A stretch of 58,338 nucleotides of DNA from Iamia sp035575815 (GCF_035575815.1 NZ_DATLXO010000033.1:1-58338); one strand, 5' to 3'. Positions 1-9,500 are shown, counted from the stretch's first letter. Notes: generated from the sequence alone by a model not told the origin. Program-made: numbers and translations.

Positions 1-936
1 GAAGCACGCCAGGTACAGGCGGGCGATGGCCTGGGTCTTCTGGTCGCACTCGTCGGAGTCGAGGAAGAACTGCATCATCTGCTGGGGCGAACGCCGGCCC
101 TCGTCGAGCAGGCTGCCCCAGTACGCCAGGTTCGCCGGTGATGCGGTCCGCCCGAGGAAGTCGGTGTACTGCTGGCGGATGAGGTCCTGAGAGTTGTTCC
201 AGGGCGTGAAGGCCTCCGGGGGCACGGCCGGACCGGTGCGGGCGGGTTCGGCCGAGTCGAGGGAGTACTTGGCGTTGACGGCCGCCGCGTTGTACCACTT
301 CGCGTTGGGCATGCGGATCTCGAAGTGGCAGTGCGATCCGGTGCCCTCGGCGTTGCCGCTGTCGCCCAGGTAGGCGATGTGCTGGCCCTTGGTCACCCGC
401 TTGCCGGTGGCCATGCCCGGGGCGAAGGCGTTGGCGAAGGCGTTGCTGCCGTCGTCGGTACCGGGCCGGTCGTTGTTGATGTGGAGGTAGCAGTAGTACC
501 AGCCGTCGTCGCCCCTGAGGTAGAGCGAGTTGCCGCTCGACCGGTGGCGCAGCTCGACGATGGTGCCGCTCACGCACGCCAGGAGCTTCAGCATCTTGGC
601 GCCCATGAGGTCCTGACCCTCGTGGCGGCGCCCGTCCCCCCTCGGCGCGAGGTAGGTGTCGCTCCAGCTGACGCGACCCAGCACCGGGAACATCATCGGA
701 CGCCGGTGGACCTCCGAGGCGGGCCGAGGAGCATCGAACCCGTAGTCGCTGGTCTGGTACTCGGGGTGCTCCGCGTCGGGGGCATCGCCATCCTTGGAGT
801 CGGCGGTCGACGCCGCGGTGGGCACGGCCGAGAAGGCCAGGGCCACCGCGCCGGCGGCGCCGCCCACCAGCAGGTGGCGTCGGCCGAGCCCGACGGGCCG
901 GTCATCGGGGCCGGAGCAGCAGGGGTCGATCATCAT
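1..936 (-). CDS. Secreted M23 (LytM-type) peptidase with DUF4214-like tail, C-terminus cut by window edge
   Basis: The first 312 residues are visible and the reading frame is open to base 1, so the C-terminus is missing. Residues 19-40 form a Tat-like signal (GRRHLL followed by an Ala/Gly-rich hydrophobic stretch). Residues 80-215 are a LytM/M23 zinc peptidase domain with the H-x3-D motif (H105, D109) and the HxH motif (SHCHFE, H202/H204). M23 enzymes cleave peptidoglycan cross-bridges in the cell envelope. Residues 255-312 (QYTDFLGR, AYWGSLLDEG, MMQFFLDSDEC) look like a DUF4214 repeat, often found in secreted surface proteins. The start is the first of two adjacent ATGs at 936; no strong ribosome binding site decides between them. 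The gene is divergent from fur. Confidence 0.8.
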   Translation of the reverse strand, partial: MMIDPCCSGPDDRPVGLGRRHLLVGGAAGAVALAFSAVPTAASTADSKDGDAPDAEHPEYQTSDYGFDAPRPASEVHRRPMMFPVLGRVSWSDTYLAPRGDGRRHEGQDLMGAKMLKLLACVSGTIVELRHRSSGNSLYLRGDDGWYYCYLHINNDRPGTDDGSNAFANAFAPGMATGKRVTKGQHIAYLGDSGNAEGTGSHCHFEIRMPNAKWYNAAAVNAKYSLDSAEPARTGPAVPPEAFTPWNNSQDLIRQQYTDFLGRTASPANLAYWGSLLDEGRRSPQQMMQFFLDSDECDQKTQAIARLYLACF

Positions 937-1161
937 CGTGGTTGCGCCTCATGTCATCGAGAGATCTGGGGAGACCGACCTGGGTGCATCCACGACGTCA
1001 GGTCCAGAGGGCACTGATGCGGGGAAGCGGCCGGCTGTGTTGCGGTGAGGTTACGACGGTGACGATCGGGCGTGAAGTCAGTCATCGTGTGACGGTCGGA
1101 GGGATCCGCCCGTCACCTTCTCACTCATTCTCAGTCGGCCGGGCTCCGGTAAGGTTGAGGG

Positions 1162-1620
1162 GTGCCTGCCCCTGCGCCCCCTCAAACCCCGTCCGAGCTC
1201 GATCTCGAGGTCGGACGCCGGGTCAGTGCCGCAGGCCAGCGCTACACCTCGAGCCGTCAGACCGTGATCCGCATCCTTGCCGAATCCGACCGGCCCCTGA
1301 CGACCGCGGAGGTCGTCGGCGCCAGTGAGCGGCTGCCCCAGAGCTCGGTGTACCGCAACCTGAGCGTGCTCGAGACGGCCGGGGCGGTGCGGCGCATCGC
1401 GGGGGGCGACGAGTTCACCCGCTTCGAGCTGGCCGAGGACCTCGCCGGCCACCACCACCACCTGATCTGCACCGACTGCGGGGCGGTGGAGGACTTCACG
1501 GTCCCCTCTTCGATCGAGGACCGGCTCCAGAGCGCCCTCGACAAGGTGGCCATCGGGGCCGGCTTCACCGCCGAGAACCACCGCCTCGACCTGGTCGGAC
1601 GCTGTTCCGACTGCACCTAG
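1162..1620 (+). CDS. Fur-family metal-responsive repressor
   Basis: This 152-residue protein has the Fur architecture: a winged helix at about residues 20-85 (the recognition region includes SSVYRNLSVLE) and a C-terminal dimerisation and metal domain. HHHH (97-100), C103/C106 and C148/C151 give the histidine cluster and the two CxxC pairs of the structural zinc site. GTG at 1162 is preceded by an AAGGTTGAGG-like ribosome binding site. Fur-family proteins repress iron, zinc or peroxide genes with metal as co-repressor; the metal here cannot be fixed from sequence (FurB/Zur-like or Fur). Only six bases separate it from the next gene, so the two are probably co-transcribed. The upstream region at 1115-1140 contains loosely Fur-box-like ATTCTCA blocks, which is weak evidence for autoregulation. 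Confidence 0.88.
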   Translation: MPAPAPPQTPSELDLEVGRRVSAAGQRYTSSRQTVIRILAESDRPLTTAEVVGASERLPQSSVYRNLSVLETAGAVRRIAGGDEFTRFELAEDLAGHHHHLICTDCGAVEDFTVPSSIEDRLQSALDKVAIGAGFTAENHRLDLVGRCSDCT

Positions 1621-1626
1621 ACCACG

Positions 1627-3219
1627 ATGCTCGACGAGCGTGCGTCAACCGAGGCGGCCCGGCGGCGGACCTTCGCCATCATCAGCCACCCCGACGCCGG
1701 CAAGACGACCCTCACCGAGAAGTTCCTCCTCTACGGCGGCGCTCTCACCACCGGCGCCGGATCCGTCAAGGCTCGCGAGGGCCGGAGGAGCGTCACCTCG
1801 GACTGGATGGACATGGAGCGCCAGCGCGGCATCTCCATCACCAGCACCGTGCTGCAGTTCCCGTATCGCGGCCACGTGGTGAACCTGCTCGACACCCCGG
1901 GGCACCGCGACTTCTCCGAGGACACCTACCGCGTGCTCGCCGCGGCCGACGCCGCGGTGATGGTGCTCGACGCGGCCAAGGGCATCGAGCCCCAGACGCT
2001 CAAGCTCTTCGAGGTCTGCCGCGAGCGGGGCCTGCCGCTCATCACCTTCATCAACAAGTGGGACCGGCCCGGGCGCGACCCCCTCGAGGTCATCGACGAG
2101 GTCGAGGCGCGCATCGGTGTGGTGCCCACCCCGCTCACCTGGCCGGTGGGCCTCTCGGGCGACTTCCGCGGTGTGGTCGACCGGCGCACGGGTGACTACG
2201 TGCGCTTCACCCGCGTCGCCCGCGGCGCCACCGAGGCGCCTGAGGAGACCCTGGGCGCGGCGGCGGCGGAGGCCACCGAGGGCGAGGCGTGGACCCGGGC
2301 CGCAGATGAGCTCTCGCTGCTCGACGAGGTCGGCGCCGACCACGACGACGAGCTGTTCCGTGCGGGGGAGACATCGCCAACCTTCTTCGGCTCGGCGCTC
2401 ACGAACTTCGGTGTCCGCCTGCTGCTCGACGCGGTCGTCGACCTGGCGCCGTCGCCCTCGTCCCGGCTCGACCAGGGTGACAAGGAGCGTCCGCTCGACT
2501 CGCCGTTCTCCGGTCTCGTGTTCAAGGTGCAGTCCAACATGGACAAGGCGCACCGCGACCGCATCGCCTACCTGCGGGTCAGCTCGGGTCGCTTCGAGCG
2601 CGGGATGGTCGTCACCCACGCCCGAACCCACAAGCCCTTCGCCACCAAGTACGCCCACTCGGTGTTCGGCCAGGAGCGCGAGACGGTCGAGGTCGCCTGG
2701 CCCGGCGACGTGGTCGGGCTGGTCAACGCCACCGACGTGCGGGTGGGCGACACGCTCTACCTCGACGAGCACGTGGCCTACCCGGAGATCCCGAGCTTCG
2801 CCCCCGAGCAGTTCGCCGTCGCCCGCGTCCGCGACACGGCGAAGGCCAAGCAGTTCCGACGGGGGGTGGCCCAGCTCGACGAGGAGGGCGTGGTCCAGGT
2901 GCTGCGCGACCTCGACCTGGGCGACCAGGCGCCGGTGCTCGCCGCCGTCGGTCCCATGCAGTTCGAGGTCGCGGTCCACCGCCTCGAGACCGAGTTCGGG
3001 GCGCCGGTCGAGCTGAGCCCCACCGGCTACACCGTCGCCCGCGTGACCGACGAGGTGAGCACGGTGCCGCTGCGATCCATGCGCGGCGTCACGGTCCTCC
3101 AGCGCGCCGATGGCACCCGCCTGGCGCTCTTCGAGAGCAAGTTCTGGCTTGACCGGGTGGTGGCCGAGCAGCCCGACCTGGTGCTCGACCCGCTGGTCGG
3201 CAACGGCCTGAGCGGATAG
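1627..3219 (+). CDS. prfC: Peptide chain release factor 3
   Basis: This is a 530-residue translational GTPase of normal RF3 length. The P-loop is at residues 20-29 (SHPDAGKTTL), followed by DTPGHRDF (G3) and NKWDR (G4), with the RF3-type elongation-factor domains behind. RF3 recycles release factors RF1 and RF2 from the ribosome after peptide release and contributes to quality control. ATG at 1627 lies six bases after the fur stop. The linkage of a Fur repressor with prfC is unusual, and co-transcription is inferred from the spacing. The gene ends convergently towards the DUF1003 gene. Identity is confident. Confidence 0.93.
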   Translation: MLDERASTEAARRRTFAIISHPDAGKTTLTEKFLLYGGALTTGAGSVKAREGRRSVTSDWMDMERQRGISITSTVLQFPYRGHVVNLLDTPGHRDFSEDTYRVLAAADAAVMVLDAAKGIEPQTLKLFEVCRERGLPLITFINKWDRPGRDPLEVIDEVEARIGVVPTPLTWPVGLSGDFRGVVDRRTGDYVRFTRVARGATEAPEETLGAAAAEATEGEAWTRAADELSLLDEVGADHDDELFRAGETSPTFFGSALTNFGVRLLLDAVVDLAPSPSSRLDQGDKERPLDSPFSGLVFKVQSNMDKAHRDRIAYLRVSSGRFERGMVVTHARTHKPFATKYAHSVFGQERETVEVAWPGDVVGLVNATDVRVGDTLYLDEHVAYPEIPSFAPEQFAVARVRDTAKAKQFRRGVAQLDEEGVVQVLRDLDLGDQAPVLAAVGPMQFEVAVHRLETEFGAPVELSPTGYTVARVTDEVSTVPLRSMRGVTVLQRADGTRLALFESKFWLDRVVAEQPDLVLDPLVGNGLSG

Positions 3220-3383
3220 CCGGACTGCCGGGGCCGGAGCCTCGCCCGGGCGGGCCGCCGACACGGCTGGCGGACCGGGGCTCGGTGGCTGCCCCGCACC
3301 GACAGGTCGATCCGCCACCCTGACGGTCGCCCGTCGACCTTTCGTCGGACGACTCCGGCTCGGAGGGTGCCAAGCTCCTCGGC

Positions 3384-3402
3384 GAGGGGGGCGAGGCCCC
3401 TC
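3384..3402. terminator. Possible hairpin between convergent genes
   Basis: A short inverted repeat (GAGGGG at 3384-3389, CCCCTC at 3397-3402) lies in the 228-base gap between prfC and the convergent DUF1003 gene. There is no U-tract, so it is only a weak terminator candidate. The rest of the gap shows nothing recognisable. Confidence 0.25.
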
Positions 3403-3447
3403 CTCGGACCCCGGCGGAAGGTCTCGCCAGCCGCCCTGCGGCCGGAC

Positions 3448-3984
3448 TCAGACCGCGGGCGGGTCCTCGGGGTCGAAGCCGGCCGCCGCGTCGCGGTCCT
3501 CGAGGGCGCCCATCCGTTCGCCCAGGCCCTCGAGGACCGTCGTCACCCGGTCGACCGCGTCGCGCAGGTCGGCGGCGGTGACCACGTCGGCCAGGGCGAT
3601 GCGCACCGAGGCCAGCTCACGGGCGAGGTACTCGGTGTCGGCCTGGGTGCGCTGGTTGACCTCCCGGTCGAGCTCGGCCTGGCGCCGGTCGCGGTCGTCC
3701 TGGCGGTTCTGGGCCAGGAGGATCAGCGGGGCCGCGTAGGCGGCCTGGGTCGAGAAGACCAGGTTCAACAAGATGAACGGGTACGGATCCCAGCGCAGGG
3801 ACACCGCCGCCACGTTGACGGCGATCCAGACCGCCACCGCCACGGTCTGGCCCACGAGGAACCGGCCGGTGCCCAGGAACCGGGCGATGCCCTCGGAGAA
3901 GCGGCCGAAGGCGTCAGGGTCGTAGAAGCCGCTCCACTCCAGGCCGCGTCGCGGGCGCGACAGGTCGGGGCCGCGGCGGGCCAC
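3448..3984 (-). CDS. DUF1003 family membrane protein
   Basis: This 178-residue protein has the DUF1003 layout. There is a short N-terminal region, two hydrophobic helices (about residues 45-63 and 72-92, the first containing TVAVAVWIAVNVAAV) and a charged helical C-terminus with the family-typical LILLAQNRQDDRDR segment. GTG at 3984 was chosen because it follows the upstream stop by one base, giving a translationally coupled pair. The longer upstream frame runs inside the neighbour gene. DUF1003 has no settled function, but it recurs beside MgtE-domain/CBS proteins in actinobacteria. A role in magnesium homeostasis is therefore inferred from context only. Confidence 0.8.
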   Translation of the reverse strand: MARRGPDLSRPRRGLEWSGFYDPDAFGRFSEGIARFLGTGRFLVGQTVAVAVWIAVNVAAVSLRWDPYPFILLNLVFSTQAAYAAPLILLAQNRQDDRDRRQAELDREVNQRTQADTEYLARELASVRIALADVVTAADLRDAVDRVTTVLEGLGERMGALEDRDAAAGFDPEDPPAV

Positions 3985-3985
3985 G

Positions 3986-5206
3986 TCAGGCGCCCTCGAT
4001 GGTCGCGTGGCGGCGGCGCTGGCGACGCCAGTCCGAGGGCAGCACGTGGTCGAGCACGTCGTCCACGGTGACGGCCCCGACGAGCCGCTGGCCGCCGTCG
4101 CACACGGGGACGGCCAGGGCGTCGTAGGCGGCGAGGCGCTCGGCCACATCCCGGAGCGGCAGCTCGGGAGGCACCGGCTCGGGGTCGTGGTGCGCGCAGT
4201 CCTCGAGCCGGGTGGCCGGAGCCTCACGGAGGAGACGCTGGAAGGGGACGGTGCCGATGAAGCGCCCGGTCGGCGTCGAGGTCGGGGGTTGCACGACGAA
4301 CACCTGGGCGGCCAGCTCGACGGGAAGGTCGGGCTCGCGCACGGTCGCGAGGGCCTCGGCGACGGTGGCCGAGCCCCCCAGCACCACCGGCTCGGGGGTC
4401 ATGAGGCCCCCGGCGGTGTCCTCCGCGTAGGCGAGGAGGCGGCGCAGGGGGGTGGAGTCCTCGGGCCCCATGGCCTCGAGCAGGCGCTGGCGCTCGGGTT
4501 CGGACAGCTCGCCCAACAGGTCCACGGCGTCGTCGGGCTCCATCTCCTCGAGAACGTGGGCGGCCCGCTCGAGGTCGAGCCCTTGGATCAGCCGGATCTG
4601 CTCGTCCTCGGGGAGCTCCTCGAGGAGGTCGGCGAGGCGGTCGTCCTCCATGAGCTCGGCCAGCCGGCGGCGCTTGGCGTGAGGGAGGCTGCGGATGCGC
4701 TCGGCCACGTCGGACTGGTGCATGTTGCGCAGCTCGGCGACCTCGGCGTACTCGGGGCCGGCGTCGAAGTGGGTCGCCACGTCGCTCCACTCCACGACCC
4801 GGGTGCTCCGGCGTCGGAGCGGACCACGACCACCGAGGGCCACGGCGACCACGAACCAGAACCCGGTGCGCGTCGACTCCTCGATGGCGGTGTCGACGAT
4901 GTAGTCGTCGCCGACCCTGGTACCGACGATGTCGGCCCCGGCGAGCTTCTCACCGGGGCGTTGGCGGAACGGCTGGACGTCGATGGTGCCGGACCGGAGG
5001 CGGACGCCGGTGGGGTCGATCGACCCCAGGCGGGCCTCGTTGAGGAAGATCCGGCGCCGTTCGACGGTGGCCACCAGTCCGAGCACCCGGGCCGGGTCGC
5101 GCCCCGAGGGCACGGCGACGACGTCCTCGACCCGGCCCATGCCGTGGCCGTCACCGTCGAGCAGCGGCAGGCGCACCAGGCGGGAGACGAAGATCGGACC
5201 GGTCAC
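3986..5206 (-). CDS. MgtE N-domain and CBS-pair protein without transporter domain
   Basis: The protein has 406 residues. The N-terminal 130 residues look like a PRC-barrel-type segment (LGLVATVERRRIFLNEARL). Residues about 145-255 are an MgtE_N superhelix (repeated LxELPEDE and LEEMEPDDAVDLL patterns). Residues about 265-395 are two CBS domains (AGGLMTPEP, DALAVPVCDGG). In MgtE channels these cytosolic domains sense Mg2+ and gate the pore. Here the membrane domain is missing and the protein ends at LPSDWRRQRRRHATIEGA. It may act as a soluble sensor for a separate membrane partner, the DUF1003 protein encoded immediately downstream being the obvious candidate. ATG at 5206 gives the full domain set. 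Confidence 0.82.
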   Translation of the reverse strand: MTGPIFVSRLVRLPLLDGDGHGMGRVEDVVAVPSGRDPARVLGLVATVERRRIFLNEARLGSIDPTGVRLRSGTIDVQPFRQRPGEKLAGADIVGTRVGDDYIVDTAIEESTRTGFWFVVAVALGGRGPLRRRSTRVVEWSDVATHFDAGPEYAEVAELRNMHQSDVAERIRSLPHAKRRRLAELMEDDRLADLLEELPEDEQIRLIQGLDLERAAHVLEEMEPDDAVDLLGELSEPERQRLLEAMGPEDSTPLRRLLAYAEDTAGGLMTPEPVVLGGSATVAEALATVREPDLPVELAAQVFVVQPPTSTPTGRFIGTVPFQRLLREAPATRLEDCAHHDPEPVPPELPLRDVAERLAAYDALAVPVCDGGQRLVGAVTVDDVLDHVLPSDWRRQRRRHATIEGA

Positions 5207-5289
5207 GGCGGCACGCTATCGCCCTGCTCCGTCCCGTCTCCTCGATCACACCGTTCGGTCGGTCCCGGATCGGTGGAGGCACCCGGCCG

Positions 5290-8200
5290 TCAGCGGGGGT
5301 CGTGGCGGTCGCCGGGACGGTCGGTCGGTCGGGTGGTGTCGTGCTCGTCGCGCTCGCTGGTGTCGAAGCCGCCGTGGGCCAGGTTCCGGGTGAGCAGGTC
5401 CGCGAAGGCGTCGGGCGCCACCGGGGGCGAGAACCAGTAGCCCTGTCCCAGGTCGCAGCCGATGCTCTTGAGGGCGGCGAGCTGGTTCGGGTGCTCGATG
5501 CCCTCGGCCACGGTGTGCACCCCGAGGCGGGCACCCAGAGCGATGATGGCCTCGAGGACGGGTGTGGGCTCGGTGTCGGTGATGCCGCCGACGAAGCTGC
5601 GGTCGACCTTCAACACGTCGACGGGCAGGTCGTCGACGTAGCGCAGCGACGAGTAGCCGACACCGAAGTCGTCGAGGGCGATCTGCACGCCCAGGTTCTT
5701 CAGTGCGGTCAGGCGGCTGCGGTCGGTCTCCATGTGGTCGATGATCACCGTCTCGGTGATCTCGAGCGTGAGGGTCGACGGGTCGAGCGCGAACTGGTCG
5801 ACGACGTCGCGCACGGCGTCGACGATCGAGGCCTGCTCGAGCTGGCGCACGGAGAGGTTGACGCTCATGGTGAGCGAGGCGTCCGAGGGGAGGCTGAGCT
5901 GCCAGCTCCGCAGCTGCTGGCACGCCTCTTCGAGCACCCACTGGCCCAGCTGCACGATCAGGCCGGTCTCCTCGGCGATGCCGATGAAGGAGTCGGGCGA
6001 CAGCCGGCCCCGTCGGGGGTGGTCCCAGCGGACCAGGGCCTCGGCGCCGGTGATGCGGCCGGTCTCGAGGTTGACGACCGGCTGGTACACGAGGGCGAGC
6101 TGGCCCGAGGTGATGCCCCGGGCCAGGTCGGCCTTGAGCTCGAGGCGCTCGAAGGCGGTGACGTGCATGGCCTCCTCGAACAGCTCGACGCGGTCCTTGC
6201 CCCGCTCCTTGGCCAGGTACATGGCCATGTCCGCGTTGCGCAGGACGACCTCCGCGGTGGTGCCCTCGTCGCCCACCGCGGCGATGCCGATCGAGGCGGT
6301 GACGACGATCTCCCAGCCGTTGATGTCGAACGGCGCCCGCAGCTCGTGCAGCAGGCGGAGGGCGACCCCGACGGGACCGAGGTCGTCGGTCGTGGGCCGG
6401 ACCAGCACCGCGAACTCGTCGCCCCCGAGGCGGGCCGGGGTGGCCTCGGGGGGGAGGCTGGCGCGCAGGCGACCGGCGACGGCGATGAGCAGCTCGTCGC
6501 CCACGGGGTGACCCAGGCTGTCGTTGACGGTCTTGAAGTCGTCGAGGTCGATGAAGAGCACGCAGGCGGCCCCGTTGCCGCCGGCCGCGGTCACCTCGAC
6601 GAGTTCGGCGAAGTGGGTGCGATTGGGCAGGCCGGTGAGGGCGTCGTGGTGGGCCTGGTGGCGGAGGCTCGACTCGAGCTGCTTGCGCACGGTGACGTCG
6701 CGGGCGTTGAACACGACGCCGTGCACGGCGGGGTCGTGGCGCAGGTCGCTGACGGTGACGTCGAGGGTCCGGATGCTGCCGTCGAGGGCGATGGCCCGCA
6801 GCTCGAGGCTCTGCGGGCCGTCGCTGTCGGCGACGTCGCGCAGGGCGTCGAGGAGCAGGCTCTCGGCATCGTGGCGCTGGTCGGTGGCGATGATCGCCGT
6901 CGCCGGTGTGTCGAGCAGCTGTTCGGCCCGGTAGCCGAGGAGGCGGGTGATGGCGGGCGACACGTAGGTGAAGCGGCCCCAATCGTCGATGACGGCGACC
7001 ACGTCGCTCACGTTCTGCACCAGGGCCCGGAAGCGAGCCTCGCTGCGGAACAGGCGCAGCTCGGCGTCCTTGCGGTCGCTGATCTCGCGGCAGTTGAGAA
7101 CGACGCCTTCGATCTCGGGGTCGTGGGTGAGGTCCCGCGCCGCGACCTCGAACCAGCGGGGGGTGCCGTCGACGTGGCGCAGGCGGAGCTCGACGGGCGG
7201 GGTGAAGGTGGTGCCGTCGGCCCGGTCGAGCAGCCCGTCGAGCAGGCCGACGTCGTCACCGAGGGGGAGCAGTGATGATGTGGCGCCGATCAGGGATTCC
7301 TCGTCGCGACCCAGGAGCCGGCGGCTGGCGGGGCTCACGAAGGAGAGGTGGCGGGTGGCGTCGATGACGACGATGAGGTCCGACGAGTTCTCGACGAGGG
7401 CCCGGAAGCGGCGCTCGATCCGGGTCCGCTGGAGGTCCTCGGAGAGCGCAGCGCTCTCGAGGGCGAGCGAGGTGGTGGTGGCGAGGGCGTCGATGGCGTG
7501 GCGCACGACCAACGGCAGCGGCTTCTCCGCGGTGATCACGAGGGCTCCACCGGCAGCGCGCTGGCTGCTGAGAGCGACGGCGTAGACGCAGACCTGCGGA
7601 CCGTCGGTGGCGGCGGGGACATCGACCGGGAGGAGGGTGAGCTCGGCGGCGGTGTCAGTGTCGTCGCCCGTGTCCCACCAGGGCACCGATTCGAGGGGGA
7701 TCCGGCGCCCGACGGCCTCGTCAGCCCGGCAGCCGAGCGAGGCCATCACCTCGAGGTGGTCATCCGAGCGCACGATGACCGACGCCCGCACGTCGGGCCG
7801 GTTCCCGGTGAGGTCGGCAGCGGCGTCGAGGGTCGAGCGCAGCATCGCCGTCCGGTCGGGGGCGACAGCCAGCTCGGCGTTGGCTTGGCGCAAGGCCTGC
7901 TCCTGGGCCGTGGCCCGCTCCTGGCTGCGTACCAGGTAGGCGAGGCGGGCGAGCACCAGTATTGACAGGAGAACCGAGCTGGTCGCTGCGACCTCGAGGG
8001 TGGGGTCACCATCGAGCCAGATCTGGATGGACACCACGGCGGGGTTGATCAGCAGGGCGCCGATGAGCAGCGCGATGCGTTTCTTGGTGAGCTTGAGATC
8101 GAAGTTGGCCGGCGCCTCGGTGATGCGGTGAAGGTCGGGGTGCAGGGCGGCCGCCCCGAAGAGCACGAAGATGAAGGGCGAGACCACCGTGGCGAGCGAG

Positions 8201-8856
8201 CTTCGCTGGCTGTCGACCGCCCCGATGGTGACGAGGACGTCCTGGATGAAGATCAGAGCGACCGAACCGGCGAGCAGCCGGTAGCTGAGGGTGCGGGACC
8301 CGGGGCCTACGGCCAGGCGGGTGATGGTGGCGAGGAGGATGGTGGTGAGCAACGAGTACTGCGCGTTCAACAAGCGCTCGCCGAGGCCAAGGGCATCGTC
8401 GGTGAGGTGCGGCCACAGGAGCGTCGACCAGACGACGGTGGCGGCGCCGACGGCGACGATGGTGCCGTCGATGATCGACGCCCGGTTGCGGTCGGGGGAG
8501 CGCAGGTGGCCGAGCAGCACGCTGCCCACGATCAAAATCAGGTAGCCGAGGACCACGATGAAGTCGGCTGGTGAGGGGAACGGTCGGTCGACCGACGAGG
8601 CCGAGGCGTGGATGCCCCGCACGATGCCCCCGACGAGGAAGGCGATTGCGGCCCCGACGAAGCAGATCCATGCCCGGCGGGCGGCGGCGGTGCTGGCCCG
8701 GATCGTCGCGATCCCGATGGCCACAGACGCCCACCCGACGACCTGGATGACGGCGGCGACGGCCAGCTCGGAACCGCTGAGCGGCGCGGCGACCCCCACG
8801 ACCGCCCCTATGAAGAGGAAAGCTCTCCACCTGTGTCGCGTCACGGCGGTTCCCAT
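5290..8856 (-). CDS. Membrane-bound PAS-GGDEF-EAL c-di-GMP signalling protein
   Basis: This is a 1188-residue multidomain regulator. The first 300 or so residues carry seven to eight hydrophobic segments forming a membrane sensor. A GAF-like stretch and two PAS domains with PAC motifs follow (VENSSDLIVVID and VQNVSDVVAVID regions). Then come a GGDEF domain with intact RLGGDEF motif and an EAL domain with intact EALVRW and DDFGVGYSSL motifs. GGDEF domains make c-di-GMP and EAL domains degrade it. Both catalytic signatures look intact, so direction of activity cannot be read. ATG at 8856 (MGTAVTRHRW) immediately precedes the first membrane helix; the longer frame upstream reads into the divergent promoter region. 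Membrane location and sensing role are inferred. Confidence 0.88.
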   Translation of the reverse strand: MGTAVTRHRWRAFLFIGAVVGVAAPLSGSELAVAAVIQVVGWASVAIGIATIRASTAAARRAWICFVGAAIAFLVGGIVRGIHASASSVDRPFPSPADFIVVLGYLILIVGSVLLGHLRSPDRNRASIIDGTIVAVGAATVVWSTLLWPHLTDDALGLGERLLNAQYSLLTTILLATITRLAVGPGSRTLSYRLLAGSVALIFIQDVLVTIGAVDSQRSSLATVVSPFIFVLFGAAALHPDLHRITEAPANFDLKLTKKRIALLIGALLINPAVVSIQIWLDGDPTLEVAATSSVLLSILVLARLAYLVRSQERATAQEQALRQANAELAVAPDRTAMLRSTLDAAADLTGNRPDVRASVIVRSDDHLEVMASLGCRADEAVGRRIPLESVPWWDTGDDTDTAAELTLLPVDVPAATDGPQVCVYAVALSSQRAAGGALVITAEKPLPLVVRHAIDALATTTSLALESAALSEDLQRTRIERRFRALVENSSDLIVVIDATRHLSFVSPASRRLLGRDEESLIGATSSLLPLGDDVGLLDGLLDRADGTTFTPPVELRLRHVDGTPRWFEVAARDLTHDPEIEGVVLNCREISDRKDAELRLFRSEARFRALVQNVSDVVAVIDDWGRFTYVSPAITRLLGYRAEQLLDTPATAIIATDQRHDAESLLLDALRDVADSDGPQSLELRAIALDGSIRTLDVTVSDLRHDPAVHGVVFNARDVTVRKQLESSLRHQAHHDALTGLPNRTHFAELVEVTAAGGNGAACVLFIDLDDFKTVNDSLGHPVGDELLIAVAGRLRASLPPEATPARLGGDEFAVLVRPTTDDLGPVGVALRLLHELRAPFDINGWEIVVTASIGIAAVGDEGTTAEVVLRNADMAMYLAKERGKDRVELFEEAMHVTAFERLELKADLARGITSGQLALVYQPVVNLETGRITGAEALVRWDHPRRGRLSPDSFIGIAEETGLIVQLGQWVLEEACQQLRSWQLSLPSDASLTMSVNLSVRQLEQASIVDAVRDVVDQFALDPSTLTLEITETVIIDHMETDRSRLTALKNLGVQIALDDFGVGYSSLRYVDDLPVDVLKVDRSFVGGITDTEPTPVLEAIIALGARLGVHTVAEGIEHPNQLAALKSIGCDLGQGYWFSPPVAPDAFADLLTRNLAHGGFDTSERDEHDTTRPTDRPGDRHDPR

Positions 8857-8990
8857 CGGCTGATTGTGCAGGGAAAGTAGGTGTGCATCGGGGATGCAGG
8901 GCACGGATCTGCGGATTCGACCAGGATTCCTCGGACGAGCGCGCAGGGAGTGACGCGGTAATCTCTCTCCGTCCGAAGAAGGAGGCTGGA

Positions 8991-9500
8991 GTGGACCCAG
9001 CGGTGGCACCAACGGAGGGGCGGGGAACGACCGTGCAGCCGGTCTCCCGCCCAGGCGCCAAGCGCCGGCGCAACCTCGAGATCACCTGGGTGGTCGGGGT
9101 GGTGCTCTTCACCTTGGCGCGCTTCGGCGCGGCGTGGGGGGCCTTGGTCGACCACGACCGATGGGTGGTCTGGGTCTTCGGCGTCATCGATCTGGGCACT
9201 GCGGTTCCGTATGCGGTGGGCACTGCCCGCCTGGTGACCGGCCTGGTCGACCGGCGGGTGCAGAGCGCAGCTCGGTGGGGTGTCATCGCGTCGGCCTCGT
9301 TCCTGGCACCGTACCTCTGGCTGGGCTGGGCGGGTCGGGACGGGACGTTCCCCACGGTCGTCTACCTGGCGCTCGCGGTGTGTGTGGTGTGCTTCGGCGC
9401 CAACGCAGTGGTCGCGGTGCGGCGAAAGGTGCGTCAGGCTCGGGTGGCCGAGGTCGCCGTCCCTCGAGCCTCGTCGTCGTCATCTCCGACCGTCGTCTGA
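8991..9500 (+). CDS. Small four-helix membrane protein of unknown function
   Basis: This 169-residue protein starts at GTG 8991, seven bases after a strong GAAGGAGG ribosome binding site. After a basic N-terminus (GAKRRRNLE) it has about four membrane helices: WVVGVVLFTLARFGAAWGA, WVVWVFGVIDLGTAVPYAV, WGVIASASFLAPYLWLGWA and the VVYLALAVCVVCFGANAVVA stretch. A basic and Ser-rich tail follows. No enzymatic motif is visible. It is divergent from the large GGDEF-EAL gene and convergent with the acyltransferase gene. Function is unknown; the start choice is confident. Confidence 0.7.
   Translation: MDPAVAPTEGRGTTVQPVSRPGAKRRRNLEITWVVGVVLFTLARFGAAWGALVDHDRWVVWVFGVIDLGTAVPYAVGTARLVTGLVDRRVQSAARWGVIASASFLAPYLWLGWAGRDGTFPTVVYLALAVCVVCFGANAVVAVRRKVRQARVAEVAVPRASSSSSPTVV

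Noticed and set aside
1645..3318. Long open frame antisense to prfC
   Set aside because: It follows the codon pattern of the real gene in a high-GC genome and has no domain, start site or independent support.
8883..8990. Longer start for the small membrane protein gene
   Set aside because: GTG 8991 has a strong GAAGGAGG site; the upstream part covers the divergent promoter.
6000..9355. Several other long frames overlapping the GGDEF-EAL gene
   Set aside because: Low-complexity Arg/Pro/Ala translations typical of wrong frames; the GGDEF-EAL frame has all motifs.
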